Shown in pieces: positions 54,611 through 63,805 of a stretch of DNA of 64,000 nt. A program made the translations under genes and the position numbers. The DNA comes from Nocardia sp. NBC_01329 (lineage in GTDB: Bacteria > Actinomycetota > Actinomycetes > Mycobacteriales > Mycobacteriaceae). The stretch is from contig NZ_CP108381.1 in NCBI RefSeq assembly GCF_035956715.1, positions 5,488,001 to 5,552,000 on the forward strand, given 5' to 3'. The notes below the pieces were generated by a model that was not told the origin of the DNA, searched no databases, and was given only the letters and a program-made list of their open reading frames with translations. Every line of letters starts with the position of its first letter. Position 1 is the first letter of the stretch.

Positions 54611-54644
54611 CCGCGCCGAATCGTGCCCGCACGGTTCGGCGCGG
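54611..54644. terminator. bidirectional intrinsic terminator
   Basis: A 16-base stem with one T-G pair (CCGCGCCGAATCGTGC / GCACGGTTCGGCGCGG) lies between the convergent amidase and HAD phosphatase genes. Confidence 0.85.
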
Positions 54645-54676
54645 TCGTCTGTCACGGGGCTCGTTCCGCTGCCGCC

Positions 54677-55534
54677 CTATCGCGTTCCCGGCGCGCGACC
54701 CTCCCCCGGCCACCAGCGTTCCAGCACCTGCGCGACGCCGTCCTCGCTGTTCGTCCCGGTGATCTCATCGGCGGCTGCGAGCGCGTCCGGGTGAGCGTGG
54801 CCCATCGCGACCCCCAGGCCGGCCATGCGCAGCATCGGGATGTCGTTGGGCATATCGCCGAACGTGACCATATCGGCGGGTTCGACACCGAGGCGCGCCC
54901 CGAGGATCCGCAGCCCCGACGCCTTGCTGACGCCGGGCGCGGAGATCTCTATGAGACCGTGTTCGGTGGAGTAGGTGATATCCGCGCGGTCGCCGATATG
55001 GGCGGCCAGCGTGACCGCCATATCGCCGCTGCGCGCGCCCGGGAGCCGGATCAGCATCTTGATCGCCGGACTGTCGATGACCTCGTCGCGAGCCACCGCG
55101 GTGTCGTCGGGATTCAGCCAGGCGTGCTCGTACTGGGGTGAGCTGACGAATTGTGGGGTCACCGCATCGTGAGCGCTGGCGCCGATCCGTTCGGCGGCCA
55201 GCCCGCATCCGGGGAGTACCTTCTCCGCGATATCGGCGACCCAGGCGAGCGTTTCGACATCGAGAGTGGAGGTTCCCAGCACCTTGTCGTGCTCGGCGTC
55301 GTAGAGTACGGCGCCGTTTCCGCATACGCACAGCGGCGCGAATCCCAGGTCTGCCACGATCGGGGCGATCCAGCGCGGCGGACGCCCGGTGGCCAGCAAG
55401 AACGGCACGCCGTCGGCGACCAGCGCCCGCACCACTGCCCGGGTACGCGCCGAGACCCGCTCCGCTGGATCGATCAGGGTGCCGTCCACATCGGAGGCCA
55501 CCAGGTCCGGTCGGGTCTGCCGCGTTGCGCTCAC
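54677..55534 (-). CDS. HAD-superfamily (Cof-type) hydrolase, Rv3813c-like
   Basis: The roughly 285-residue phosphatase has motif I DVDGTLID (nucleophile Asp plus second Asp), motif II in LLATGRPPR, a lysine in SKASGLRIL (motif III) and motif IV GDMPNDIPML. The large cap between motifs II and III is of the C2/Cof type, whose members dephosphorylate sugar phosphates or cofactors. The GTG at 55534 is preferred; the longer frame adds a Pro/Arg start. Substrate unknown. It is divergent from the transporter operon. Confidence 0.88.
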   Translation of the reverse strand: MSATRQTRPDLVASDVDGTLIDPAERVSARTRAVVRALVADGVPFLLATGRPPRWIAPIVADLGFAPLCVCGNGAVLYDAEHDKVLGTSTLDVETLAWVADIAEKVLPGCGLAAERIGASAHDAVTPQFVSSPQYEHAWLNPDDTAVARDEVIDSPAIKMLIRLPGARSGDMAVTLAAHIGDRADITYSTEHGLIEISAPGVSKASGLRILGARLGVEPADMVTFGDMPNDIPMLRMAGLGVAMGHAHPDALAAADEITGTNSEDGVAQVLERWWPGEGRAPGTR

Positions 55535-55676
55535 CCGTTCTATTCTGCTGGGTCGCCTCGCGCCCGCCCCGGCGGGCGTACCCGTTCGCGGGCCGAACAC
55601 GCAGCGGGCCGTCCGTCGCGCATGCGGTCGGATCGCTCCCTATGATCAGGGACCACACCTGATATCGAGGGGAACG

Positions 55677-56654
55677 ATGGCCGGCTTTCTGCTGCGACGG
55701 ACGCTCAATTACGTCGTGCTGCTGCTCTTGGCGTCCTTTCTCACCTTCAGCCTCGCTTCGCTGACCTTCCGGCCGCTGGACAGCCTGGAACAGCGCAATC
55801 CGCGACCGCCGCAGTCGGTGATCGATGCCAAGGCCGAGGAACTCCATCTCGACGAGCCGATTCCGCAGCGCTACGTCACCTGGATAACGGGTGTGGCGCA
55901 CGGCGATTTCGGCGAAACCCTCGGCGGGCAGCCGGTGAGCGAGGAATTGGGCAGGCGGGTCGCGGTCAGTTTGCGATTGCTCATCCTCGGTTCGATCATC
56001 GGCACCGTGCTGGGCGTGCTGATCGGCGCGGCCGGGGCCATCCGCCAGTACAGATTCAGTGACTATTTCACGACCGTCGTATCGCTGCTGGTCTTGTCCA
56101 CCCCGGTGTTCCTACTGGCCACGCTGCTGAAATTCGGTGCGCTCGAGATCAACTCGGCGACCGGTCAGCAGATCTTCCTCTATACCGGGGAGACCTCGGC
56201 GAGCAGTATCGAAGGCTTCGGCGCGCAGCTCGTCGACCGTCTGCAACATCTGGTCCTGCCCACCCTCACCCTCGCGCTGGGCGGTATGGCCGGATACAGC
56301 CGCTACCAGCGCAATGCGATGCTCGACGTGCTGCAGAGCGATTTCATCCGGACCGCCCGAGCCAAAGGGCTCACCCGCAACCGGGCGCTGTACAAACACG
56401 GTCTGCGAACCGCGCTCATCCCGATGGCCACCCTGTTCGCCTACAGCCTCGGTGGACTGATCACCGGTGCCACGTTCACCGAGAAGATCTTCGGCTGGCA
56501 CGGGGTCGGCGAATGGCTGGTCGATTCGATCAACGCTCAGGACATCTACGTGGTCGCCACCGTCACCGCGTTCGCCGGTCTGGTGGTCCTGGTATCGGGT
56601 CTGCTCTCCGATATCGTCTACGCGATTCTCGACCCACGGGTCCGGGTGGCATGA
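55677..56654 (+). CDS. peptide-type ABC transporter permease (DppB/OppB family)
   Basis: The 325-residue membrane protein has six helices and the permease EAA-like motif RTARAKGLTRNRALYKHGLRTALIP near residue 225. The N-terminus FLLRRTLNYVVLLLLASF is typical of the B-type permease. The ATG at 55677 has GAGGGGA upstream and is chosen over the longer open frame. It is the first gene of the transporter operon (B, C, fused ATPase, binding protein, membrane protein). Confidence 0.93.
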   Translation: MAGFLLRRTLNYVVLLLLASFLTFSLASLTFRPLDSLEQRNPRPPQSVIDAKAEELHLDEPIPQRYVTWITGVAHGDFGETLGGQPVSEELGRRVAVSLRLLILGSIIGTVLGVLIGAAGAIRQYRFSDYFTTVVSLLVLSTPVFLLATLLKFGALEINSATGQQIFLYTGETSASSIEGFGAQLVDRLQHLVLPTLTLALGGMAGYSRYQRNAMLDVLQSDFIRTARAKGLTRNRALYKHGLRTALIPMATLFAYSLGGLITGATFTEKIFGWHGVGEWLVDSINAQDIYVVATVTAFAGLVVLVSGLLSDIVYAILDPRVRVA

Positions 56655-56742
56655 CCGCAGCAGGCACAGCATGAACGGGCACGCCGGGAAGAGGCAGTAT
56701 GCGTAACCACCGAGGTCTCCGCGAATCCACCGGGGGCGCGGC

Positions 56743-57714
56743 GTGAGCATCAACGAAACCGAGATCCTGGTCCAGGGCGCACCTGAACCGGCCGCGTCCG
56801 GTCGGCGCAAACTGATCCTGCGCCGCTTCCTGCGCAACAAACCCGCACTGGCCGGGACGGCTGTACTGATCCTGATGTTCCTGGCCAGTTTCGTCCTGCC
56901 GTCCTTCCTGACCTACGACTACCAGGAACTCGACTACACCGCGCTGCTCGAACCGCCCAGCCCCCAGCATCCGTTCGGCACCACCGAGATCGGTCAGGAC
57001 GTACTCGCGCAAACGCTGCGCGGCCTACAGAAATCGCTGACCATCGGTTTGTGCGTGGCGCTGTTCTCCACAACGATCGCCGCCCTCACCGGTGCGGTGG
57101 CCGGACTGCTCGGCGGCTGGACCGACCGGACCATCATGTGGGTGGTCGATCTGTTGCTGGTGGTCCCGAGTTTCATCATCGTGGCCCTGTTCGCGCCGCG
57201 CACCAAAGGCAGTGGCTCGATTGTGCTGCTGATCGTCCTGCTCAGCGTTTTCGGGTGGATGATCAGCGCGCGGATCGTGCGCGGATTGACGATGAGCCTG
57301 CGCGAACGCGAATTCGTCCGGGCCGCCCGGTACATGGGCGCCCCCACTCATACGATCATCCTCACCCATATTGTGCCGAATATCGCCTCGATCCTGATCA
57401 TCGACACCACACTCACCGTCGGCGCCTCGATCATGGCCGAAACCGGGCTCAGCTTCCTCGGATTCGGTGTACAGCCGCCGGATGTCTCACTGGGATCACT
57501 GATCGCGAGCGGCACCAGTTCCGCGATGACCTATCCCTGGCTGTTCCTCTTCGCCGGCGGTCTGCTGATCATCACCGTGCTCTGCGCGAACCTGGTCGGT
57601 GACGGTCTGCGCGACGCATTCGATCCCGGCGCGAAACGCGCCCGGTCCCGGCCGTCGCGCAAAGCACGCAAGGCCGCGCGGGCGGCGAAGCAGTCGGAGG
57701 AAGTGCTGGCATGA
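56743..57714 (+). CDS. peptide-type ABC transporter permease (DppC/OppC family)
   Basis: The 323-residue protein shows a cytoplasmic start, a first helix (about 36-58), the C-type HPFGTTEIGQDVLAQ motif and the EAA loop REFVRAARYMGAPTHTIILTHIVPN; the end is a basic tail rich in Arg and Lys. It starts at GTG 56743 after an 88-base gap, and its stop overlaps the ATPase start (ATGA). Confidence 0.93.
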   Translation: MSINETEILVQGAPEPAASGRRKLILRRFLRNKPALAGTAVLILMFLASFVLPSFLTYDYQELDYTALLEPPSPQHPFGTTEIGQDVLAQTLRGLQKSLTIGLCVALFSTTIAALTGAVAGLLGGWTDRTIMWVVDLLLVVPSFIIVALFAPRTKGSGSIVLLIVLLSVFGWMISARIVRGLTMSLREREFVRAARYMGAPTHTIILTHIVPNIASILIIDTTLTVGASIMAETGLSFLGFGVQPPDVSLGSLIASGTSSAMTYPWLFLFAGGLLIITVLCANLVGDGLRDAFDPGAKRARSRPSRKARKAARAAKQSEEVLA

Positions 57715-59618
57715 CCGGAGAGAACACCAGCGTGCCCTCGGCAGCCGGCCGGGCCGAACCCGGCGCGGCGAGCCCGGGCCAGGGCCGCGCGCCCCTGCTG
57801 GAAGTATCGGATCTGCACGTCTCCTTCCCCAGCGAGGAAGGACGCGTCGACGCTGTTCGCGGCATGGATTACACCGTCGCCGACGGCGAGGTCCTGGCGA
57901 TCGTCGGCGAATCGGGCTCCGGCAAATCGGTGTCCTCGCTGGCAGTCATGGGGCTGCTACCGGATCAGGCGCGGGTCACCGGTTCGATCCGGTTGCGCGG
58001 CCGGGAACTGCTGGGTCTCGGCGACAGGGAACTGTCGAAACTGCGCGGCAGCGCGGTGAGCATGGTGTTCCAAGATCCGCTCTCGGCTCTCACCCCGGTG
58101 TACCGGGTGGGCGATCAGGTCGCCGAGGCGCTGCTCGCGCACGGGAATCTGACCAAGGCGCAAGCGGCGAAACGCGCGGTCGAACTGCTGGATCTGGTCG
58201 GGATCCCCGATCCGGAACTGCGCGCCAAGGCATTTCCGCACGAATTCTCCGGCGGTATGCGCCAGCGCGTGGTCATCGCCATGGCGATCGCCAACGATCC
58301 GGCGCTCATCATCTGCGACGAACCCACCACGGCCCTCGATGTGACGGTGCAGAAGCAGATCCTGAATCTGCTGCGCGAGGCGCGCGATATCACCGGCGCG
58401 GGCGTCGTCATGATCACCCACGATATGGGTATCGCGGCCACCCTCGCCGATCGCGTGGCCGTCATGTATGCGGGAAGAATCGTGGAAACCGCCAGTACGG
58501 CACAGGTTTTCCGGAGTCCGCGGATGCCCTACACCGTGGGACTGCTGGGTTCTATCCCGCGGATGGACGGACCGGCGCGGACCCCGCTCATCCCCATCGT
58601 CGGCGCGCCGCCGGCGATGCACGCCCTGCCGCCGGGATGTTCGTTCGCGCCGCGCTGCCCGGTCGCGATCGAGGACTGCCGAGTCACGGAACCGCCGTTG
58701 GCGGAAACGGTACCCGGCCACGATGCCGCGTGTCTGCGCACCGGTGAGGTCGGCTCCGCGGAACTCTTCGATGCCTACCGGCAGGAGATCGGGGAACCGG
58801 AGGCGACGCCGGTGAGCGACGAGCAGCCGGTACTGAAGGTGACCGACCTGGTCAAAACCTTCGCCATCACCTCCGGGGTGATCCTGCGCCGGCGCAAGGG
58901 CGAGGTGCGCGCGGTGGACGGGATCAGTTTCGAGGTCCGAGCCGGTCGTACCCTGGCCCTGGTCGGCGAATCCGGGTCGGGTAAATCCACCACGCTCACC
59001 CAGATCATGGACATGGTGAAACCGCAGTCCGGAACGATCGAGATCATGGGCCGCGATACGGCCACGCTCAGCGCGGCGCAGCGCCGCGATCTGCGCCGCA
59101 AACTACAGATCGTCTTCCAGGACCCCACAGCCTCGCTGGACCCGCGGCTGCCGGTATCCGATATCGTCTCCCAGCCCATGCGCATCGCGAAGCGGCCCAG
59201 ATCCGAGATCGACCAGCGGGTCCCGGACCTGCTTCGGCAGGTGGGCTTACGCCCGGAACACGCCGACCGCTATCCGGGTGATTTCTCCGGCGGCCAGAAG
59301 CAGCGCATCTGCATCGCCCGGGCACTGGCGCTGGACCCGGAACTGCTGGTGCTCGACGAGCCGGTGTCGTCGCTGGATGTCTCCATCCAGGCGGGTGTCC
59401 TGAATCTGCTGCGCGACCTGCAGGCCGAACGGGGGCTGTCCTATCTGTTCGTCTCCCACGACCTGTCCGTGGTGCGCAATCTGGCCCACGATATCGCGGT
59501 GATGTACCGGGGCAAGATCGTCGAAGCGGGACCGGCGGAACAGATCTTCGGCGATCCGGGACACGAATACACACGATCACTGATCGATGCCGTGCCCGTA
59601 CCCGTGGTAGAGGGTTGA
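57711..59618 (+). CDS. fused double ATPase of peptide ABC transporter (DppD-DppF type)
   Basis: The 635-residue protein has two ATP-binding domains in one chain. Domain 1 (about 30-290) has Walker A GESGSGKS, ABC signature FSGGMRQR and Walker B LIICDEPTT, and ends with the oligopeptide/dipeptide C-terminal extension with four cysteines (CSFAPRCPVAIEDC, later C) that in this family binds an iron-sulfur cluster or zinc. Domain 2 (about 365-630) has GESGSGKST, FSGGQKQR and LLVLDEPVS. Both switch-His motifs are present. Most transporters of this type have separate D and F proteins. Confidence 0.94.
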   Translation: MTGENTSVPSAAGRAEPGAASPGQGRAPLLEVSDLHVSFPSEEGRVDAVRGMDYTVADGEVLAIVGESGSGKSVSSLAVMGLLPDQARVTGSIRLRGRELLGLGDRELSKLRGSAVSMVFQDPLSALTPVYRVGDQVAEALLAHGNLTKAQAAKRAVELLDLVGIPDPELRAKAFPHEFSGGMRQRVVIAMAIANDPALIICDEPTTALDVTVQKQILNLLREARDITGAGVVMITHDMGIAATLADRVAVMYAGRIVETASTAQVFRSPRMPYTVGLLGSIPRMDGPARTPLIPIVGAPPAMHALPPGCSFAPRCPVAIEDCRVTEPPLAETVPGHDAACLRTGEVGSAELFDAYRQEIGEPEATPVSDEQPVLKVTDLVKTFAITSGVILRRRKGEVRAVDGISFEVRAGRTLALVGESGSGKSTTLTQIMDMVKPQSGTIEIMGRDTATLSAAQRRDLRRKLQIVFQDPTASLDPRLPVSDIVSQPMRIAKRPRSEIDQRVPDLLRQVGLRPEHADRYPGDFSGGQKQRICIARALALDPELLVLDEPVSSLDVSIQAGVLNLLRDLQAERGLSYLFVSHDLSVVRNLAHDIAVMYRGKIVEAGPAEQIFGDPGHEYTRSLIDAVPVPVVEG

Positions 59619-59661
59619 CAGACGTGTTCGGGGTTCCACCGGCAGGAAGGATGTATCGGCC

Positions 59662-61338
59662 ATGAGGATTCGATCACTGGGAGTACGGCTGGCGGTGCCG
59701 CTGTGCGCCGTCGCGCTGCTCGCGGCCGGTTGCGGCGCGAACGACGCGGGGGCACCCGAGGGCGCGGTCGCCGAACTGGGCACGGTCAACGACATCAACC
59801 CGCGCGAGGTCGGCGAGCTGCGCGACGGCGGGAATCTGCGGCTGGCCGCGACATCGTTCCCGGAGCAGTGGAACCCGATGCAGATCGACAGCGACAACGA
59901 AGCCGCGGGCATGATGCGCCCGATGATGCCGCGCGCGTTCAGCACCGACGCCGCCGGCAGCATCGCGGTGAACACCGACTTCTTCACCAGCGTCGAACTC
60001 ACCGGTACCGAGCCCCAGCGGGTCGTCTACACCATCAACCCCAAGGCGGTATGGTCCGACGGTTCTCCCATCACCTGGGAGGACATCTCGTCGCAGGCCA
60101 ACGCGCTCAGCGGTAAGGATCCGCGTTTCCTGATCGGGAACACCAACGGATTCGATCGGATCGAGAAGGTCGAACGCGGCGTCGACGACCGCCAGGCCAT
60201 CATCACCTTCAAAAGCCACTACGCGGACTGGGCCGGGCAGTTCTCCGGCAACTTCATGCTGGTCCCCAAAGAGGTGACCGCGACACCGGAGGCTTTCAAC
60301 GAGGGCTGGCGCAACGGACCCGGGAAGACCTCGGGGCCGTTCATCATCCAGTCCACCGACCGCGGTCAGGGCCGGATCACTCTGGGCCGCAATCCGAAAT
60401 GGTGGGGCGCCACCCCGAAGCTGGACACCATCACGTTCAGTGTGCTGTCCAGCGAGGCCATGGTTCCGGCGCTGGCCAACAATGAGATCGACGCCGTCGG
60501 TCTGGCGACCCGCGACGATATGCAGACCGCCCGCAATACTCCCGGTGTGGCCATCCGGCGCGCCCCCGGTAACAGCTGGTCTCACCTGACCTTCAACGGC
60601 GCCCCGGGCTCTCTGCTGGAGGATCCGAAACTGCGCGTCGCCATCATCAAGGCGATCGACCGCGCCGGTATCGCCAAGGCGATGCAGAACGGCCTGGTGA
60701 CCGACCCCCAGCCGCTGAACAATCACATCTTCATCCAGGGCCAGAAGGGCTATCAGAACAACAGCCTGCCGTTCGATCCCGAGGCCGCGAAGCAGGAACT
60801 CGACGGACTGGGCTGGAAGCTGAACGGGGACGTCAGGGAGAAGGACGGCCGGAAACTGGTGATCCGCGATCTCATGTACAACGACAAGACCTGGGTGCAG
60901 GTCGCGCAGATCATCCAGCAGAACCTGCGGCAGGTCGGCATCGAACTCGTCATCGAGACCAAACCCGGCGCCGGATTCTTCACCGACAACATCCAGCCCG
61001 GTAACTTCGATGTCGGCCAGTGGGTGTGGGTCGGTGACGCGTTCCCGCTGAGCAGCATCCCGCAGATCTGGGGCTACTACCCCGACAATCTGCAGGGCAA
61101 TTACGGCCGCATCGGGTCGCCGGAACTGAACGATCTCATCGAGAAGACGCTCACCGAACTGGACCCCCAGAAGGCCATCGAACTGGCAAACGAAGTGGAC
61201 CAGGCGATCTGGGCCGAGGGCCATTCGATCCCGCTGGTGCAGTCGGCCGGCAATGTCGGCGTCCGGGACAATCTCGCGAACTACGGTGCCGCGGGGCTGG
61301 CCTCGCTGGACTACACGAAAATCGGTTTCCTGAAGTGA
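59662..61338 (+). CDS. ABC transporter substrate-binding lipoprotein (SBP_bac_5)
   Basis: The 558-residue lipoprotein has a signal peptide ending in LLAAGC (Cys24) and the family 5 solute-binding fold with YTINPKAVWSDGSPITWEDI (about 130-150), KWWGATPKLDTITF and LRVAIIKAIDRAGIA. Its ligand is probably a peptide, but nickel, haem or glycolipid cannot be excluded by sequence; some mycobacterial relatives have been given lipid-related roles. It follows the ATPase by 43 bases. Confidence 0.92.
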   Translation: MRIRSLGVRLAVPLCAVALLAAGCGANDAGAPEGAVAELGTVNDINPREVGELRDGGNLRLAATSFPEQWNPMQIDSDNEAAGMMRPMMPRAFSTDAAGSIAVNTDFFTSVELTGTEPQRVVYTINPKAVWSDGSPITWEDISSQANALSGKDPRFLIGNTNGFDRIEKVERGVDDRQAIITFKSHYADWAGQFSGNFMLVPKEVTATPEAFNEGWRNGPGKTSGPFIIQSTDRGQGRITLGRNPKWWGATPKLDTITFSVLSSEAMVPALANNEIDAVGLATRDDMQTARNTPGVAIRRAPGNSWSHLTFNGAPGSLLEDPKLRVAIIKAIDRAGIAKAMQNGLVTDPQPLNNHIFIQGQKGYQNNSLPFDPEAAKQELDGLGWKLNGDVREKDGRKLVIRDLMYNDKTWVQVAQIIQQNLRQVGIELVIETKPGAGFFTDNIQPGNFDVGQWVWVGDAFPLSSIPQIWGYYPDNLQGNYGRIGSPELNDLIEKTLTELDPQKAIELANEVDQAIWAEGHSIPLVQSAGNVGVRDNLANYGAAGLASLDYTKIGFLK

Positions 61339-62033
61339 GCTCCCGGATAGGCCACCCCCTGGCCTATCCGCTGTGCGTGACCATCGGCGCCCTCGCGGTA
61401 CTCACCGCGTGGGCGCCGTTCGCCGATCCGGACCAGCTCAGCGCGCTGGCGGTGGTCGGGCTCGGGATCATCGGCTACAGCGGATACCGGTTCACGGTGG
61501 CGCTGGGGAGGCCGGCGTACCCGGCCGGCCGGGCGCAGGCGGTGGCGGTGCGGCGGGTCCGGCAGGAACACCAGTTGCTCAGCCGTTCCTGGCTGGAGCT
61601 GCACGGGGGCGGTGACCGACGCTGGCTCCCCGTGTACTTCATGCCGGAGCTGATCGGGTTCAGCGGCGGAACCGCCCTGTTCGATTCACGGCAGATCGTG
61701 CTGCGGCAGCGGCCGGGACCCGAACAGCCGGACGCACCGGCCCCCGAGTTCCGCGTACTCCCGGCCGGCCGCGCCAGGACGGCCGAACCACCCGGACGGC
61801 TGGTCGACAACCCGACCCGGGTGGATCCCGGAGCCGGAACCCGGGCGGCTACCGCGACGAAGGTCGGCCGCCGAATGCTGCTGGACGCCCAATCCTCGGT
61901 CGCGGCACCGTTCGCGGGGCTGCTGTGGGTGTACGTGATGGACGGCGGGTCGGGAGCGTTCGTCGCCGCGATGAGCGCGGCGGCCGTCACCGCGATCTGG
62001 CTGAGTGCCGTCCGGGGATCGGATCCGAGCTGA
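61335..62033 (+). CDS. membrane protein coupled to the transporter operon
   Basis: The 232-residue protein has two N-terminal helices (about 9-29 and 36-56), a cytoplasmic or external middle part rich in Pro/Arg, and two C-terminal helices (about 188-226). No family is recognised. The GTG start overlaps the stop of the binding-protein gene (GTGA), so translation is coupled, which suggests a function with the transporter. Confidence 0.78.
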   Translation: MSSRIGHPLAYPLCVTIGALAVLTAWAPFADPDQLSALAVVGLGIIGYSGYRFTVALGRPAYPAGRAQAVAVRRVRQEHQLLSRSWLELHGGGDRRWLPVYFMPELIGFSGGTALFDSRQIVLRQRPGPEQPDAPAPEFRVLPAGRARTAEPPGRLVDNPTRVDPGAGTRAATATKVGRRMLLDAQSSVAAPFAGLLWVYVMDGGSGAFVAAMSAAAVTAIWLSAVRGSDPS

Positions 62034-62115
62034 CCTGCTGTTCGGCCGCGAATCCGGACCCACGTGCCGTCCGACTCGCCCGTCGAATGCGCAACGATGT
62101 CCGGTGAGGACATTC

Positions 62116-62268
62116 GTGCCCGAATACCAGATCTACCCGCCCGACCTGCGCCCGCCGTATCGGCAGCGCCGTGACGCGGCGGCCGAACCCGCGGTGCCCT
62201 CGACGGTCGGGCCCGCGAAGCCGGCTGCTCCGCCGGAGCCGTGCTTCCCGTTCCAGAGTCCGTGCTGA
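62116..62268 (+). CDS. small Pro-rich protein
   Basis: A 50-residue frame starting MPEYQIYPPDLRPPYR and ending in a Cys-Pro-Phe sequence with two cysteines (EPCFPFQSPC). The GTG at 62116 has GAGG six bases upstream, which supports it. No homologue is known to me. It lies between the transporter operon and hemC. Confidence 0.45.
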   Translation: MPEYQIYPPDLRPPYRQRRDAAAEPAVPSTVGPAKPAAPPEPCFPFQSPC

Positions 62269-62373
62269 CCGGGGTGACGGGATGACGAACGCGGGTGACG
62301 ACGCGGTGCAGGATCGGGCGACAGGCGGGGAGGGCCGTCCTTCGCGTTGCTACCGCCGGATCTCCGGCAGCTT

Positions 62374-63300
62374 TCAGTGCGGTATCGAGTCGATGATCGC
62401 GCGGGCACCCTGGCGCAACAGGTCGGCGCCGACGAAGAAACCCAAGGCTTGCGGGTCTTCCGGCACACCCCACTGCTGCGAATCCAACCACCGAGTGCCT
62501 TCGAGGTCGAAAACCTTGCCGTGCAGCGACAGTCGGCCGGTGGGTTCGATCACGCAGATTCCGGCGATCGGTGAATTGCAGTGGCCTTGCAGGGCGTGCA
62601 GCATCGCGCGTTCGGCATCGACAACTCGGCGGGTTTCGGCATGGTCGAGCCGGCCCGCGAGTTCCCGGACCTCGTCGTCCTCCGCGCGGCAGGCGAGGGT
62701 GAGCACACCCGCGCCGATCGGCGGACACATGACCTCGAGCGGCAGAATTTCGGTGATCCGGTCCACCCGATTGATGCGATGCATTCCGGCGACCGCGGCG
62801 ATCAACACATCGCAGTACCCGTCCTCCAGCCGCTGCAGCCGGGTGTTCATGTTCCCGCGCAGCGGTTTCATCACCAACTCTGGATAGTGCAGGCGCAGCT
62901 GCGCGGCCCGCCGCACCGAACTGGTCCCCACCACGGTCCCCGGCGGCTGTTCGGCGAGAGGTCGGCCGTCTTTGGTGATGATCGCGTCGCGCACATCGTC
63001 GCGCTTCGGGAAACCGGCGAAGGCGATACCTTCCGGGATCGGGATATCGCCGGGAATATCCTTCAAGCAGTGCACGGCCAGGTCGGCCTCATCGTTGAGC
63101 AGGGCGTCATCGATTTCTTTGACGAATGCCCCCTTACCGCCGAGTTTCGCGAGGTCGCCCATCCAGCGGTCCCCCGCGGAGGTCACTTTCACCAGCTCGG
63201 TTTCCACCCCTGATCGGGCGATATCGGCGGCCACCTGCTCAGCTTGAGCCACTGCCATCGGGCTGGAGCGGGTAGCGATCCGGATGATGCGCGAAGCCAT
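62374..63300 (-). CDS. hemC: hydroxymethylbilane synthase-like protein, divergent HemC paralogue
   Basis: HemC condenses four porphobilinogen units on a dipyrromethane cofactor bound to a Cys. The 308-residue protein keeps the fold pattern: IRIATRSSPMAVAQAE, GKGAFVKEIDDAL, VGTSSVRRAAQL, LRGNMNTRL and the cofactor Cys241. Catalytic Asp81 is present, but the surrounding usual HSxKDLP reads HCLKDIP, and the cofactor loop reads GHCNSPIAG. It therefore looks like a second, divergent paralogue rather than the housekeeping enzyme, which normally sits with hemA or hemD. Function in a special tetrapyrrole pathway is inference. Confidence 0.85.
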   Translation of the reverse strand: MASRIIRIATRSSPMAVAQAEQVAADIARSGVETELVKVTSAGDRWMGDLAKLGGKGAFVKEIDDALLNDEADLAVHCLKDIPGDIPIPEGIAFAGFPKRDDVRDAIITKDGRPLAEQPPGTVVGTSSVRRAAQLRLHYPELVMKPLRGNMNTRLQRLEDGYCDVLIAAVAGMHRINRVDRITEILPLEVMCPPIGAGVLTLACRAEDDEVRELAGRLDHAETRRVVDAERAMLHALQGHCNSPIAGICVIEPTGRLSLHGKVFDLEGTRWLDSQQWGVPEDPQALGFFVGADLLRQGARAIIDSIPH

Positions 63301-63370
63301 GGCGCGACTCTACCGCCGCCGAAATCCACCCCGCGGGTGCGGTGTGGTGGGTGATTCGATTCTGTCCGAG

Positions 63371-63625
63371 TCAGTAGTGGTAGCGGGCCGCAGCGACCAG
63401 GATGTTGTCTCCGGAGATGGCATAGACCAGGCGGTGTTCGTCGTTGATCCGGCGGGACCAGTACCCGAACTTATCGCCTTTCAACGGCTCGGGCTTGCCC
63501 AGCCCTGCAAACGGGTCACGGTCGATATCGTCGATCAGACGCATGATCCGCAATGGCATTTTACGATCGGTGGAGATCCAGTGACCGAGGTCCTCGAACG
63601 CGACCTTCGCGAAGGTGACTTTCAT
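63371..63625 (-). CDS. yoeB: YoeB-type ribosome-dependent mRNA interferase toxin
   Basis: The 84-residue toxin has exactly the length and catalytic residues of E. coli YoeB: Glu46, Arg65, His83 and Tyr84. YoeB cleaves mRNA in the ribosomal A site. Its start overlaps the stop of an upstream antitoxin-like frame by four bases. Confidence 0.93.
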   Translation of the reverse strand: MKVTFAKVAFEDLGHWISTDRKMPLRIMRLIDDIDRDPFAGLGKPEPLKGDKFGYWSRRINDEHRLVYAISGDNILVAAARYHY

Positions 63626-63768
63626 CCGAGCTCTTCGGCGAGCTTCTCCATGTTCACCTCGACCGAATCACCGGTTTCGAGTTGGGCGATGCCCTGGGCG
63701 AGACGTGCAGCGTTGGCAGGGGAACGCATCAAGTAGTGAGTTTCGCGAAGAGAGTTGTACTCGTCGGT
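63622..63768 (-). pseudogene. YefM/Phd-type antitoxin, N-terminally truncated
   Basis: The C-terminal half of a YefM-like antitoxin is clear (DEYNSLRETHYLMRSPANAA, then RLAQGIAQLETG and a short tail), but the N-terminal DNA-binding half is missing. The frame stays open upstream to 63909 but there reads as an out-of-frame translation of the DUF397 gene. No start with a ribosome binding site is found in frame; the earliest credible ATG is at 63729, inside the conserved part. The toxin-binding half may still be made. It may be a remnant or an unusual short antitoxin. Confidence 0.6.
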
Positions 63769-63805
63769 GACCTCCTCAGGCCACGGCCGGGCGGGTGGTC
63801 GATAC

